Shown here in pieces: positions 49,719 to 58,732 of a DNA stretch of 64,000 bases. The stretch's first letter is position 1; the number at the start of each line of letters is the position of its first letter. A model generated the notes under the pieces. It was not told the DNA's origin. It saw nothing but the letters and a program-made list of their open reading frames with translations, and did no database searches. The position numbers and the translations under genes are program-made. Origin of the DNA: Paraburkholderia sp. ZP32-5 (GTDB taxonomy: Bacteria; Pseudomonadota; Gammaproteobacteria; Burkholderiales; Burkholderiaceae); the NCBI RefSeq assembly GCF_021390495.1, contig NZ_JAJEJP010000001.1, positions 3,038,001 through 3,102,000 of the forward strand. Reading direction: 5' to 3'.

Positions 49719-51437
49719 TCACTGCACCACCCGCTCCGGGATCTCTCCGCCTACCGCGAACCACGTCTCGCAGTGCCGCACGAGGCCGTGCAGGTCCGAG
49801 CCGGTGCGCCCGCGCGCGCTGATATAGCCGTCCGGGCGCACCAGATAGAACGACGGCCGCGTGCGTCCATACGATTCGGACAGCGCCGGGCCGCCGTCGC
49901 CGGTCGTATCGGTGACGCGCCAGATTCGCACCACGTTCGGCAGCAGCCGCTCGACTTCGGCGGCAAGCTTTTCTACTTCGGGGTCCGGCGGCGGCGCATG
50001 CTTCGCAGCGGGATCGAGCGGCGTGTCGTCGACAGGCAACGGCGGCACCAGCAGGAATAGCGAAAAGAACGCCGGATCGTGCAGATCGAAAATACAGCCG
50101 ACGCCGGGCGCACGCCCGAGCGGGCCGTCGACCACATGCACGAGCGCATCGGGCGCGCGCTCACCGGCACGCGGGCCGCCGTCGAGCACGCGTTCGAGCG
50201 TCAACGGACTGCGCCGATACTGGATCGACAGCTCGCTGATCGTCGCGCGCGCGGCATCGCGCAGCGGACCGAGCGCGGCCAGTACCGGCATCACGCGTTC
50301 GCGCAGCAGCTTCAGCGGACCATGATCGGCCTCGGCCATCTGCGTGATGAAGCCGGTCTGCCGCAGCACCTCGCGCTCGATCGGATGCCGTTCCTGGTGA
50401 TAGGTGTCGAGCAGCCGGTCCGGCGCGTTGCCGCGAATCACGCGCGCGATCTTCCAGCCGAGATTGAACGCTTCCTGAATGCCGGTGTTCATCCCCTGCG
50501 CGCCGGCCGGGCTATGTACGTGCGCGGCGTCACCGGCGAGGAAGATGCGACCCACCCGCAGCCGGTCCACCATCCGGCTGTTCACATGGAAATACGACGA
50601 CCACGCGAGATCGGACACGTCGACGCGCTCGCGCACGCGCCGTGCGATCAGCGCCTTGCATTGATCGAGCGACGGCGACGGTGTTGGATTTAGAGGCGGC
50701 TCGTCGGCCACCGCCGGCGCAGCCGCCGCCCCGACAGATTCGAGCGCGTGATCGGCGATCAGACGATGACGGCCGCGGCCCATCGGAAACAGCGCAACGA
50801 GACCTTCGCCGGACGCGAAGATATGGAACTCATCGTCGGGCCAGTCGGTTTCCGCATGCAGGTCGGCCAGCAGAAAGGTCTGCGCGAACGTCTTGCCCTC
50901 GAAGTTCAGCCCGAGCCGATGACGGATCGCGCTGTGCGCGCCGTCGGCGGCGATCAGGTACGACGGGCGCATCGTTTCGGTGTGGCCGTCCGCGCGGCGC
51001 AGCGTCGTCACGATACTCGCGGCACCCTGCGCGCACATCGTCAGCTCGACACCGCGCTCGACCTTCACGCCGAGCGTCGCCAGATGTTCGGTGAGCAGCC
51101 GTTCGGTCACCGATTGATCGAGAAACAGCAGATACGGATAGCGCGTGTGCAGCGGATCGAAATCGAGTTGCGCGAGCCGCATCCCGTTCGAAAACAGATT
51201 GGCGACGCGCGCGCGATGGCCGAGTTCGAGAAACGGCTCGATCAACCGATGCTGTTCGAGCAGTTCGAGCGTGCGCGCCTGAATGCCGACCGCGCGCGAA
51301 TAGGGGTTCGGCTGCGGCGCCTTGTCGATCAGACGCACGGGGATATGGGCGCGCGCAAGACTCATCGCCGCGGCAAGCCCGGTGGGACCGGCCCCGACGA
51401 TCAGCACTGGCGACGCATCGTAGGCGGCAGCGTCCAT
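49719..51437 (-). CDS. FAD-dependent aromatic-ring monooxygenase (PheA/TfdB/MhpA-like)
   Basis: The 572-residue protein is a group A flavin hydroxylase. It has the FAD motif VLIVGAGPTGLAAAMSLARA near 11-30, YLIAADGAHSAIRHRLG (the DG motif) and RIFLAGDAAHVHSPAGAQGMNTGIQEAFNLGWKIA (GD motif), then a C-terminal thioredoxin-like domain with YLVRPDGYISARGR. Start at 51437 has CCGGAG spaced 7 nt upstream. The substrate is an unidentified aromatic or phenolic compound. It is convergent with fdsD. Confidence 0.9.
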   Translation of the reverse strand: MDAAAYDASPVLIVGAGPTGLAAAMSLARAHIPVRLIDKAPQPNPYSRAVGIQARTLELLEQHRLIEPFLELGHRARVANLFSNGMRLAQLDFDPLHTRYPYLLFLDQSVTERLLTEHLATLGVKVERGVELTMCAQGAASIVTTLRRADGHTETMRPSYLIAADGAHSAIRHRLGLNFEGKTFAQTFLLADLHAETDWPDDEFHIFASGEGLVALFPMGRGRHRLIADHALESVGAAAAPAVADEPPLNPTPSPSLDQCKALIARRVRERVDVSDLAWSSYFHVNSRMVDRLRVGRIFLAGDAAHVHSPAGAQGMNTGIQEAFNLGWKIARVIRGNAPDRLLDTYHQERHPIEREVLRQTGFITQMAEADHGPLKLLRERVMPVLAALGPLRDAARATISELSIQYRRSPLTLERVLDGGPRAGERAPDALVHVVDGPLGRAPGVGCIFDLHDPAFFSLFLLVPPLPVDDTPLDPAAKHAPPPDPEVEKLAAEVERLLPNVVRIWRVTDTTGDGGPALSESYGRTRPSFYLVRPDGYISARGRTGSDLHGLVRHCETWFAVGGEIPERVVQ

Positions 51438-51735
51438 GCGGCACTCCGGATGCAACGATGCGCTCTAGTGTACGCCGCCGTTTATTGGGGAAGCGGTGCG
51501 CCGCATCAATCAGGACGGCCGTTTGCGCCGCTGTGCGAGCAGTGCACGGGCGATGCGTGCATCGCGCATAAATGGCAAAGCACACGAGCGCGCGTGGATA
51601 GCTGCGACGCCGCATGCCACCATGCCGCGCGTCCGCGCACCGACCCGACGCAACCCCACGCCGCCCGCAAATGCAGGCCCCTCCACCAAGTATGGGAAAA
51701 TGCGGCCTCAGTTTGATCCGAATCCCACCCCCGTC

Positions 51736-53589
51736 ATGCAACCAGCTTTTGACCGCGCGTTCGCCGCGCATCGTGACGGCCGCCTCGACGATGCCGAACG
51801 CGGCTACCGCGCGACGCTCGAACACAATCCCGGCCACGTCGACGCGCTGCATCTGCTCGGCGTGCTGCGCCATCAGCAGGGCCAGCACGCGGAAGCCGTC
51901 GACCTCGTACGGCGCGCCGTCGACCTGCGCCCCGAAGACGCCGCGTTGCAACTGAATCTCGGCAACGCGCTGAAAGCGCTCGGCCAGATCGACGCGGCGA
52001 TCGACCAGTTCCGCAACGCGCTGACGCTCGCGCCGAGCTTCCCGATGGCGCACTACAACCTCGGCAACGCGTACGCGTCGCTGGGCCGTCACGAGGACGC
52101 CGCCGATGCGTTCGCGCGCTCGGTGCGCCTGCAACCGGACGATGCGTCGTCGCACAACAATCTCGGTAACGCACTGCACGCGCTCGGGCGTCACACCGAC
52201 GCGATCGCGTCGTTCCGGCGCGCGCTCGAGCTGCGCCCCGGTCACGCGGGCACGCTGAACAACATGGGCATGTCGCTGAACGCGCTCGAACGACCGAACG
52301 ACGCGCGGCCCTGTTTCGAGGCCGCGCTCGCCGCCGAACCGCGCTTCGTCGCCGCGCATTTCAATCTGGCCAATACGCTCGATGCGACCGGCCATCATGC
52401 ACAAGCCGTCGCATCGTTCGAGAAGGTGCTGGGGCTGCAGCCGAACCTGCCGCCGGCAATCTACGGGATGGGCAACGCGCTCGCGGCGCTCGGCCGGGCC
52501 GCACAGGCGCTGCCGTATCTGGAGCGCGCGGTCGGTCTCGATCCGCAATTCGCGCTCGCATGGCTCGCGCTCGGCACCGCGCACCAAGCGCTCGGCGCAC
52601 ATGCCGCCGCGGTACGCGCGCTCGATCAGGCGCTGCGCCTGCGCCCCGATCTCGCGGCCGCGCATATGAACCGTTCGCTCGCGTGGCTCGCGATGCGCGA
52701 TTTCGAGCGCGGCCTGCCCGAATACGAATGGCGGCTGCAAACGCTCGCGCAACCGGTAATCCAGAAGCTGCCGCGCTGGCACGGCGAGCCGATCGACCAG
52801 CACACGCTGCTGATCCACGCTGAACAGGGCTTCGGCGACACGCTGCAGTTCGTGCGCTTCGTGCCGCTCGCCGCCGAGCGCGCCGCGCGCGTCGTGCTCG
52901 AAGTGCAGCCTGCGTTGCTGCCGCTGCTCGATCCGGTCGCGAAAAGCTGGCGCGTGACGCTGATCGCGCAGGGCCAGCCTCACCCCACCGCCGCCGCCGA
53001 CCTGCAGATTCCGCTGCTGAGCCTGCCGCTCGCGCTCGGCACGCGCTACGACACGATTCCGACGCGCACCCCGTATCTGAACGTGCCGCCAACCTATGGC
53101 CGCAAATGGCGCGGCTCGCTCGGCGGTCAGGCGAAACGCAAGCTCGGGCTCGCGTGGTCGGGGCGCATCCAGCGCAACGAAACGCGCACGATGCCGCTGG
53201 CCGCGCTCGATCCGCTGTTCGCGCTCGACGGCATCGACTGGATCGTGCTGCAACCCGATCTGAGCGACGCCGAGCGCGCGGCGCTCGACGCGCATCCGCG
53301 CGCCGCGTCGATCCATCGCTTCGACCGGCGCATCGGCGACTTCGCGGATACCGCGGCGATCGTCGACCGGCTCGATGCGGTCGTGTCGATCGATACGTCG
53401 ATCGCTCACCTCGCGGGCGCGCTGCGCAAGCCGCTATGGCTGATGCTGCCGTTCGCCGCCGACTGGCGCTGGTTCGACGGCGACGCGCGCAGTCCGTGGT
53501 ACCCGGGCGCGACGCTCGTGCGTCAGCCGCGGCCGGGCGCGTGGGATGAAGTCGTCGAGATCGTCGCGAAGGAAGTGCGGAACGGGTAA
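51736..53589 (+). CDS. TPR-repeat protein with glycosyltransferase-like C-terminal domain
   Basis: The 617-residue protein consists of about ten TPR units in residues 1-350, each of ~34 residues with the recurrent HYNLGNAYASLGRHEDA, HNNLGNALHALGRHTDA and LNNMGMSLNALERP pattern. A domain of about 250 residues follows with LLIHAEQGFGDTLQFVRFVP, KLGLAWSGRIQRNETRTMPL and IVDRLDAVVSIDTSIAHLAGALRKPLWLMLP, resembling GT9/GT41-type glycosyltransferase folds. Such proteins are widespread in Burkholderia; a role in glycan or protein glycosylation is suggested but unproven. It is divergent from the monooxygenase. Confidence 0.82.
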   Translation: MQPAFDRAFAAHRDGRLDDAERGYRATLEHNPGHVDALHLLGVLRHQQGQHAEAVDLVRRAVDLRPEDAALQLNLGNALKALGQIDAAIDQFRNALTLAPSFPMAHYNLGNAYASLGRHEDAADAFARSVRLQPDDASSHNNLGNALHALGRHTDAIASFRRALELRPGHAGTLNNMGMSLNALERPNDARPCFEAALAAEPRFVAAHFNLANTLDATGHHAQAVASFEKVLGLQPNLPPAIYGMGNALAALGRAAQALPYLERAVGLDPQFALAWLALGTAHQALGAHAAAVRALDQALRLRPDLAAAHMNRSLAWLAMRDFERGLPEYEWRLQTLAQPVIQKLPRWHGEPIDQHTLLIHAEQGFGDTLQFVRFVPLAAERAARVVLEVQPALLPLLDPVAKSWRVTLIAQGQPHPTAAADLQIPLLSLPLALGTRYDTIPTRTPYLNVPPTYGRKWRGSLGGQAKRKLGLAWSGRIQRNETRTMPLAALDPLFALDGIDWIVLQPDLSDAERAALDAHPRAASIHRFDRRIGDFADTAAIVDRLDAVVSIDTSIAHLAGALRKPLWLMLPFAADWRWFDGDARSPWYPGATLVRQPRPGAWDEVVEIVAKEVRNG

Positions 53590-53650
53590 CGGCTAGACCG
53601 CAGGCAAGTCGCTCGCAATACCGACTGCGCGCATCAGCCCACCATCAAAC

Positions 53651-53690
53651 AAAAACCCCCGCGTTCCAACGAACGCGGGGGTTTCTTTTC
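53651..53690. terminator. Bidirectional terminator between the TPR gene and the MFS gene
   Basis: AACCCCCGCGTTC and GAACGCGGGGGTT pair around a 4-nt loop, with T-runs on both strands (TTTCTTTTC on plus; TTTTTGTTTG on minus). Confidence 0.9.
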
Positions 53691-53728
53691 AGCGAAACGA
53701 ATGTGGCGGCCCAACCGTGGCCTGAACG

Positions 53729-55030
53729 TCACGCGGCCCGATACTGATTGCGCGACTCCGGCGTGCGATACAGGAACAGCGTCGCGAGCAGACCGCAGAT
53801 CGCCGCCACGCCGAGGATCAGGCCCGGCGCCGCCTTGTTGTCGGTCACGTGGATCAGCGCCGTCGCGATCGCCGGCGTGAAGCCGCCGATCGTCGTCGCC
53901 AGACTGTATGCGAGCGAGAAGCCGGCGGTACGCACTTCGACCGGCATCACTTCGGTCAGCGCCACCACCATCGCGCCGTTATAGCAGCCGTAAATGAACG
54001 ACAGCCACAACTGCACCGCGAGCAGACGCACGAACGACGGCTCGGCGACCAGCCATTGCAGAGCCGGATACGCGGTGAGGATCGTCAGCACCGTGAACGC
54101 GAGCAGCACCGGACGGCGGCCGATGCGATCCGACAACGCGCCCGACAGCGGCAGCCAGATCAGATTCGAGATACCGACGCAGACGGTGACGATCAGCGTG
54201 TCGATCGACGACAGCTTCAGCACTTCCTTGCCGAAGGTCGGCGTGTACGCGGTGATCGTGTAGAACGACACGGTCGTCATGATCACCATGCCCATGCCGC
54301 CGAGCACGACCGGGTAGTTCGCGGCCATCGACTTCATGATTTCGCCCATGCTCGGGCGATGCTTGCGCGCCTGGAACTCCTCGGTTTCCTTCAGCGAGCG
54401 GCGGATGATGAACAGGAACGGCACGATCAGACAGCCGATCAGGAACGGCACGCGCCAGCCCCACGCGGTCATCTGGTCGGCGGGCAGCAGCTTGTTCAGC
54501 AGCACGCCGATCAACGCGGCGAACACCACCGCGACCTGCTGGCTGCCCGACTGCCACGAGCAGTAGAAGCCCTTGTTGCCCTTGGTGGCGATCTCCGACA
54601 GATACACCGACACGCCGCCCAGTTCGACCCCGGCCGAGAAGCCTTGCAGCAGCCGCCCGCCAAGCACGAGTATCGGCGCGATGATGCCGATGGTCGCGTA
54701 GCCTGGAATCGCCGCGACCGTCAGCGTGCCGAGCGCCATCAGCGCAAGCGTGAGGATCAGGCCTTTGCGGCGGCCGTGGTGGTCGATGTATGCGCCGAGC
54801 ACGATCGCGCCGACCGGGCGCATCAGGAAGCCGGCGCCGAACACCGACAGCGACAGCATCAGCGACGCAAACGCGTTGCCGCTCGGAAAGTAGGTTTTGG
54901 CGATCGCCGAAGCGTAGTAGCCGTAGACCATGAAGTCATACATCTCAAGAAAGTTGCCGCTGACGACGCGGAACACGGTCTTGGCTTTGGATTCTTCCGT
55001 CACGGAAGTTGCGTGGGTCGCAGTAGACAT
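53729..55030 (-). CDS. MFS metabolite:H+ symporter (citrate/tricarballylate or alpha-ketoglutarate type)
   Basis: The 433-residue protein has about 12 transmembrane helices and MHS-family signatures: [28 protein letters not shown] at the start, [20 protein letters not shown] (loop 2-3 motif), [36 protein letters not shown] and [13 protein letters not shown]. Best described as a tricarboxylate or dicarboxylate proton symporter. ATG at 55030 is preferred to a longer upstream frame, which lacks family resemblance. No linked metabolic genes help identify the substrate. Confidence 0.9.
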   Translation of the reverse strand: MSTATHATSVTEESKAKTVFRVVSGNFLEMYDFMVYGYYASAIAKTYFPSGNAFASLMLSLSVFGAGFLMRPVGAIVLGAYIDHHGRRKGLILTLALMALGTLTVAAIPGYATIGIIAPILVLGGRLLQGFSAGVELGGVSVYLSEIATKGNKGFYCSWQSGSQQVAVVFAALIGVLLNKLLPADQMTAWGWRVPFLIGCLIVPFLFIIRRSLKETEEFQARKHRPSMGEIMKSMAANYPVVLGGMGMVIMTTVSFYTITAYTPTFGKEVLKLSSIDTLIVTVCVGISNLIWLPLSGALSDRIGRRPVLLAFTVLTILTAYPALQWLVAEPSFVRLLAVQLWLSFIYGCYNGAMVVALTEVMPVEVRTAGFSLAYSLATTIGGFTPAIATALIHVTDNKAAPGLILGVAAICGLLATLFLYRTPESRNQYRAA

Positions 55031-55353
55031 GACACTCTCGGTCGGATAAGCCCGTCGCCGCGCTGCAAAGATGTGGACAGCGACGACCAGGTGGTTGAAA
55101 CGATCCATCGCGTTTCGCGAGCGGATACCGCGGACGGACCAAAAAACGTGTGGCGAAGGCGCGGCATGCCGATACTCACAGCGTTCACGCGCGATCAGGG
55201 TAAACATTGTGATTCGCGCGGCGCCCCCGCCACGTAATGCTACTGCCGATGTTGCCCTAAAACACATACAGTTGGCTTACGCGCGCGCTCGCGCGGGCCG
55301 CTGACGGCGCGGTAAACTTTACGTGCAATGTCATTCAGTTGATTTTTATTCCG
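55031..55353. other. Intergenic region between the MFS and GNAT genes
   Basis: About 320 bp with no supported gene. It must carry two divergent promoters. TAAACT at about 55312-55317 could be a -10 for the GNAT gene, without a recognisable -35. Confidence 0.5.
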
Positions 55354-55878
55354 ATGCGAACCACCCCTGCTCTTTCGCTGCGCCCCGCGACCGTCGACGA
55401 CGCCCCGCTGATTGCGTCGATTCATAGCGCCAGCTGGCAAGCCACCTATCGCGGATTGTTGCCCGATGCGTTTCTCGATAGCGAAGTCGCGCGCGAACGC
55501 GCCGCTTACTGGGCCGCCCGCCTCGGCGCGCCGGGCGGCGAACGGCGCATCGTGCTGATCGCCGAACTCGGCGACGAGCCGACCGGTTTCATGTGCGTCG
55601 AGCATCAGCCGCAATCCGTGTGGGGCGTGCTGCTCGACAACCTGCATGCGCTGCCCGGCTACCAGGGCATCGGCGTCGGCCGGACGCTGATGCGCGCCGC
55701 CGAAGACTGGGCCCGCGCGCAAGGCGAAGCGCAGTTGTATCTGTACGTGCTGGAAGGCAACACGCCCGCCATCGGCTTTTATGAGCGGCACGGCTGGAAG
55801 TTCGTCGGCGCGGAGCCCGATCATATGGGCGGCGTCGATATCACCGCGTTGCGCTATGTGTATCGGCTGGAGCCGTGA
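55354..55878 (+). CDS. GNAT-family N-acetyltransferase
   Basis: The 174-residue protein starts MRTTPALSLRPATVDDAPLI, with the GNAT acetyl-CoA motif A as GYQGIGVGRTLMRAAEDWA and motif B LYLYVLEGNTPAIGFYERHGWKFVG. The acceptor substrate is not known. An alternative TTG start five codons upstream is possible; there is no convincing ribosome binding site for either. Confidence 0.88.
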   Translation: MRTTPALSLRPATVDDAPLIASIHSASWQATYRGLLPDAFLDSEVARERAAYWAARLGAPGGERRIVLIAELGDEPTGFMCVEHQPQSVWGVLLDNLHALPGYQGIGVGRTLMRAAEDWARAQGEAQLYLYVLEGNTPAIGFYERHGWKFVGAEPDHMGGVDITALRYVYRLEP

Positions 55879-56109
55879 TCGTGTGAGGTGCGCCGCTGTT
55901 ATTTTCAGAGCAGTCTGATCGTCTGAACGGATTACCTCGGGGCAACATTTTCCGTCGCCGATAGCCTCAGCGGATAACGGTCTGTCGTTCTTTCATCGTC
56001 CTCGCGCGGTGTCTGACGGTGGATCAGGTCCCCGCTGACGCACCGTCGGATCCCCACGGATTCCGTGACTGCCACCGGCCGCCCTGTCATCGGGCACCAC
56101 AAGAAAGCG

Positions 56110-57312
56110 ATGTCCAGCACTCCGCTTACCCTGATCGAAGGCGCTTACGCGCTGCCCCTCTCTCGTCCGCTCGACGATCTTCCCGTGCCGTTGCTTCATG
56201 AGTGGACACCTTTTACCCCCGACGATAGTGAGCTAGACGAACACCGATCTCTTTATGCGGCGCTGCTGCATACGATCTGTCTGAGCAATCGGGAACTGTT
56301 GTCGCGTCGGCGTTGGAAGGTGTTTGACAGCGGCGGCTTTGACCGGCTGGCTACGGCTGCACCTTCCGCCGCTACCGGATCTGGCACAGCGCGTCGTGCA
56401 ATGCATGACGACATAGCGCGGGATACACCACTGCACAAGCCTCCTCCGGCGCCGATGCGGATAGCGCTGAAGCCGCGTCGGCCCGGAACAGCCAAACGAC
56501 GCCGCGCTTCACGCCATTGGCATGGAATCGCGGGCAGGCTCTGCATCGTCGGTGCAGTTGCGCTACTTGCGTGGCTTGCGATCGATCGACATCACGTGTT
56601 GCGTCAGTTGGCCAGTGGATTGCCAGGGCCGGTGATCGTCGCCACAGGGAATCACGACGGACAGCGCTGGCCGCATGCACCCCATGTCGAAGTGCCGGGG
56701 CTGCCAGCATTTGTGGTCGATGAGTCTCACGCGAAGGCAGTGGATGTGGCGCCGGCGCATGCCGATGTCGCGTCCGCTTCGGCTTCGGCTTCGGCTTCGG
56801 CTTCGGCTTCGGCTTCGGCTTCGGCTTCGGCTTCGGCTTCGGCTTCGGCTTCGGTTCATAACGCAGTGTCCCGGCGCGCGCCGAGTGGCGCCACACCCGT
56901 GCACCAGCCGCAACGCATGCAGGTCGCGACAATGGATCACCAACCGCGCTCTGATGGCCAACCCGCTCGACCGTCACAGCACATGCAGGTCACAGCAATG
57001 CACAGCCAAACGCTCTCGGGCGGCCAACCCGCTCGGCCGTCACAGCCCGCCCACATACCGCATGTCAGCGCGACGCGTACAGCGCAGCACACATCGCGTG
57101 CCTTCCCCGCGCAGTCACCCGCACAAACCGACGAATCATTCGCGCAAGAATGGCCCGACGACAGCAGCGAATACACCGCGATCACGACATCCGCTACCAT
57201 GCATACGCTCGCGGGCACGTCGAACAATCGGCCGGTAAGCAATGGCACCGGGTGGATGAATCAAATGACCCAGCGTCGCGTCACCGAAATTCCGGAGCAA
57301 TTCGCACGGTGA
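56110..57312 (+). CDS. Orphan single-pass membrane protein with Ala-Ser repeat tract
   Basis: I do not recognise this 400-residue protein. Residues 1-85 are globular-looking (MSSTPLTLIEGAYALPLSRP, LYAALLHTICLSNRELLSRRRW). A basic stretch (117-138, rich in Arg/Lys) precedes one transmembrane helix (GIAGRLCIVGAVALLAWLAI, 139-158), so the C-terminal 240 residues should face the periplasm. These hold a 13-fold Ala-Ser tract (223-248), a tandem 22-23 residue His/Gln/Pro-rich repeat, and a Ser/Thr-rich tail. Codon use is less GC-biased than neighbours, and an IS follows directly. Start ATG 56110 has only a weak SD; an alternative in-frame start is at 56065. Confidence 0.6.
   Translation: MSSTPLTLIEGAYALPLSRPLDDLPVPLLHEWTPFTPDDSELDEHRSLYAALLHTICLSNRELLSRRRWKVFDSGGFDRLATAAPSAATGSGTARRAMHDDIARDTPLHKPPPAPMRIALKPRRPGTAKRRRASRHWHGIAGRLCIVGAVALLAWLAIDRHHVLRQLASGLPGPVIVATGNHDGQRWPHAPHVEVPGLPAFVVDESHAKAVDVAPAHADVASASASASASASASASASASASASASASVHNAVSRRAPSGATPVHQPQRMQVATMDHQPRSDGQPARPSQHMQVTAMHSQTLSGGQPARPSQPAHIPHVSATRTAQHTSRAFPAQSPAQTDESFAQEWPDDSSEYTAITTSATMHTLAGTSNNRPVSNGTGWMNQMTQRRVTEIPEQFAR
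56776..56853. repeat. Hexanucleotide microsatellite (GCTTCG)13
   Basis: Thirteen perfect tandem copies of GCTTCG (78 bp) within the orphan membrane protein, coding for (Ala-Ser)13. Because the unit is 6 bp, slippage changes tract length without shifting frame. Confidence 0.95.
56911..57045. repeat. Tandem duplication of a 66-69 bp unit
   Basis: Two imperfect copies (56911-56979 and 56980-57045) inside the orphan gene, each encoding ...MQV-A/T-A/x-M...GQPARPSQ. The shared tail GGCCAACCCGCTC-GRCCGTCACAG is nearly identical. Confidence 0.7.
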
Positions 57313-57344
57313 CTTCGCACTGAACCGCTCTAAACGACACGCAC

Positions 57345-57377
57345 AAAAAAGCCCGGCTACTCTGCATAGCCGGGCTT
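57345..57377. terminator. Terminator hairpin of the orphan gene, with its U-tract split by the IS
   Basis: AAGCCCGGCTA (57349-57359) and TAGCCGGGCTT (57367-57377) form an 11-bp stem. On the plus strand only TTAATGAG follows before the IS; a T-rich TTTTCTTTTT is found just past the far end of the IS at 58736. An A-run on the left gives a U-run for minus-strand transcripts. Confidence 0.75.
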
Positions 57378-57383
57378 AATGAG

Positions 57384-57395
57384 ATGGTCACCCCC
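57384..57395 (+). repeat. Left subterminal inverted repeat of the IS
   Basis: ATGGTCACCCCC, exact inverse complement of the repeat at 58721-58732. Confidence 0.9.
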
Positions 57396-57447
57396 ACCCT
57401 GCACGCGGGTTACGCTGCAGGGTGTTTTCTTTTCTGGAGAGGCCATC

Positions 57448-58473
57448 ATGCAGACCGTGACGCTGGTTGGAGTCGATCTGGGCAAGCATTCGTTTCATCT
57501 TCACGGTCAGGACCGGCACGGCAAAGCCGTGTTCCGCCGGAAGGTGAGTCGTAAGCAGCTGATTGAATTCTTCGCCACCTTTCACTGCTGCACGGTGGTC
57601 ATGGAAGCCTGCGCAGGCGCTCATCACATGGCCCGGAAACTTGCTGGCTTCGGGCATCAGGTCAAACTCATCTCGCCGCAGTTTGTGCGGCCCTTCGTCA
57701 AGAGTAACAAGAACGATTTCGTAGACGCGGAAGCAATCTGCGAAGCAGCGTCACGTCCGGCCATGCGCTTCGTGACGCCCAAGACAGAATCGCAGCAAAC
57801 GCTCTCGACCTTGCACCGACTTCGCGAATCTATGGTTCGGGATCGCGTTAAGACATGCAACCAGATGCACGGCTTCCTGCTCGAATTTGGCATCAGTCTG
57901 CCGATTGGAAAGGCTGTCATCAAGCGCCTGCCGGCAGTTCTCTCCGAGCATTCGCTCCCACCGCGACTGGTGGCGATCCTCGATCGTTTGCATTCCCACT
58001 TCAAGTATCTCAGCGAACAGATCGACCAAATCGAGACAGAGCTGACCCGGCAACTGGCCGATGATGACCTTGGCCAGCGCCTGCTAGGCATCCCGGGTGT
58101 CGGTCCGATCACGGCGAGCGTACTCGCCTCCGAAATGGGCGATGGCAAACAGTACGGCTGCAGTCGGGACTTCGCGGCGTCCATCGGTCTCGTGCCGCGC
58201 CAGTACAGTACGGGCGGCAAGGCAAACCTGCTGGGCATCAGCAAACGCGGAGACAAAAATATACGTCGCCTGCTTGTGCAGTGCGCCAGAGCCTACATGC
58301 AGCGGCTGGACCGGCAGACAGGCCGGTTGGCCGCATGGGTTCGGTCGATGCTCACACGCCGACACTCAAACGTGGTGGCCTGCGCTCTTGCCAACAAGCT
58401 GGCGCGAACCGCCTGGGCGCTGGCAACGCGCAACAGCACGTTCGATGCGGGAGCGGGTGCCTTACAAGTCTGA
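57448..58473 (+). CDS. IS110-family (IS1111 group) DEDD transposase/recombinase
   Basis: The 341-residue recombinase has an N-terminal RuvC-like DEDD domain with Asp10 (VGVDLGKHS), Glu53 (VVMEACAGAHH), Asp90 and Asp93 (SNKNDFVDAEA), and a C-terminal Transposase_20 domain with IPGVGPITASVLASEMGDG and FAASIGLVPRQYSTGGKANLLGISKRGDKN. A conserved Ser there (probably Ser254 of RQYSTGG) is the likely DNA-joining nucleophile. The frame is complete with no frameshift, so it may be active. SD GGAGAGG is before the ATG. Family members act with an RNA encoded in a non-coding end of the element. Confidence 0.93.
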   Translation: MQTVTLVGVDLGKHSFHLHGQDRHGKAVFRRKVSRKQLIEFFATFHCCTVVMEACAGAHHMARKLAGFGHQVKLISPQFVRPFVKSNKNDFVDAEAICEAASRPAMRFVTPKTESQQTLSTLHRLRESMVRDRVKTCNQMHGFLLEFGISLPIGKAVIKRLPAVLSEHSLPPRLVAILDRLHSHFKYLSEQIDQIETELTRQLADDDLGQRLLGIPGVGPITASVLASEMGDGKQYGCSRDFAASIGLVPRQYSTGGKANLLGISKRGDKNIRRLLVQCARAYMQRLDRQTGRLAAWVRSMLTRRHSNVVACALANKLARTAWALATRNSTFDAGAGALQV

Positions 58474-58720
58474 GCCCCCGACTCTCATCCACGCTTTGTG
58501 AAGTTCCGACTTCCTGGTTTTGCGACCGCTGAAATTTGATGACGTGAACGGCACACCGGCCTGGCGAACACCCTGTCAAAGAAATTGGCCTTCGAAGCCG
58601 CGGGCTTTTTTAGGATCGTCAGGCGCGATTCTCATCGTGGCGCGGGGAGCGATCCCCACAACGACGCCGGATAGATTTAGGCAAGCCAACCACAACATCG
58701 AAGATCAGTGTTGCAAAAAC
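58474..58720 (+). ncRNA. Candidate bridge/seekRNA region of the IS
   Basis: The 247-nt right non-coding region follows the transposase stop, the place where IS1111-group elements encode their guide RNA. It contains GGGCTTTTTT (58602-58611), which copies the reconstructed pre-insertion target junction, inside a small AAGCC-GCG-GGCTT hairpin. RNA boundaries and structure are not determined. Confidence 0.5.
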
Positions 58721-58732
58721 GGGGGTGACCAT
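58721..58732 (-). repeat. Right subterminal inverted repeat of the IS
   Basis: GGGGGTGACCAT, exact inverse complement of the repeat at 57384-57395. Confidence 0.9.

Noticed and set aside
55879..56109. Possible small RNA or att site before the orphan gene
   Set aside because: Only short scattered repeats (for example TCTGATCGTCTGA) are visible. No tRNA fragment, direct repeat or integrase supports an attachment site.
56372..56977. Minus-strand frames with Lys-Pro and Arg-Ser repeats across the hexanucleotide tract
   Set aside because: They are the same microsatellite read in other frames. Only the plus-strand frame has a membrane helix and continuous protein-like sequence.
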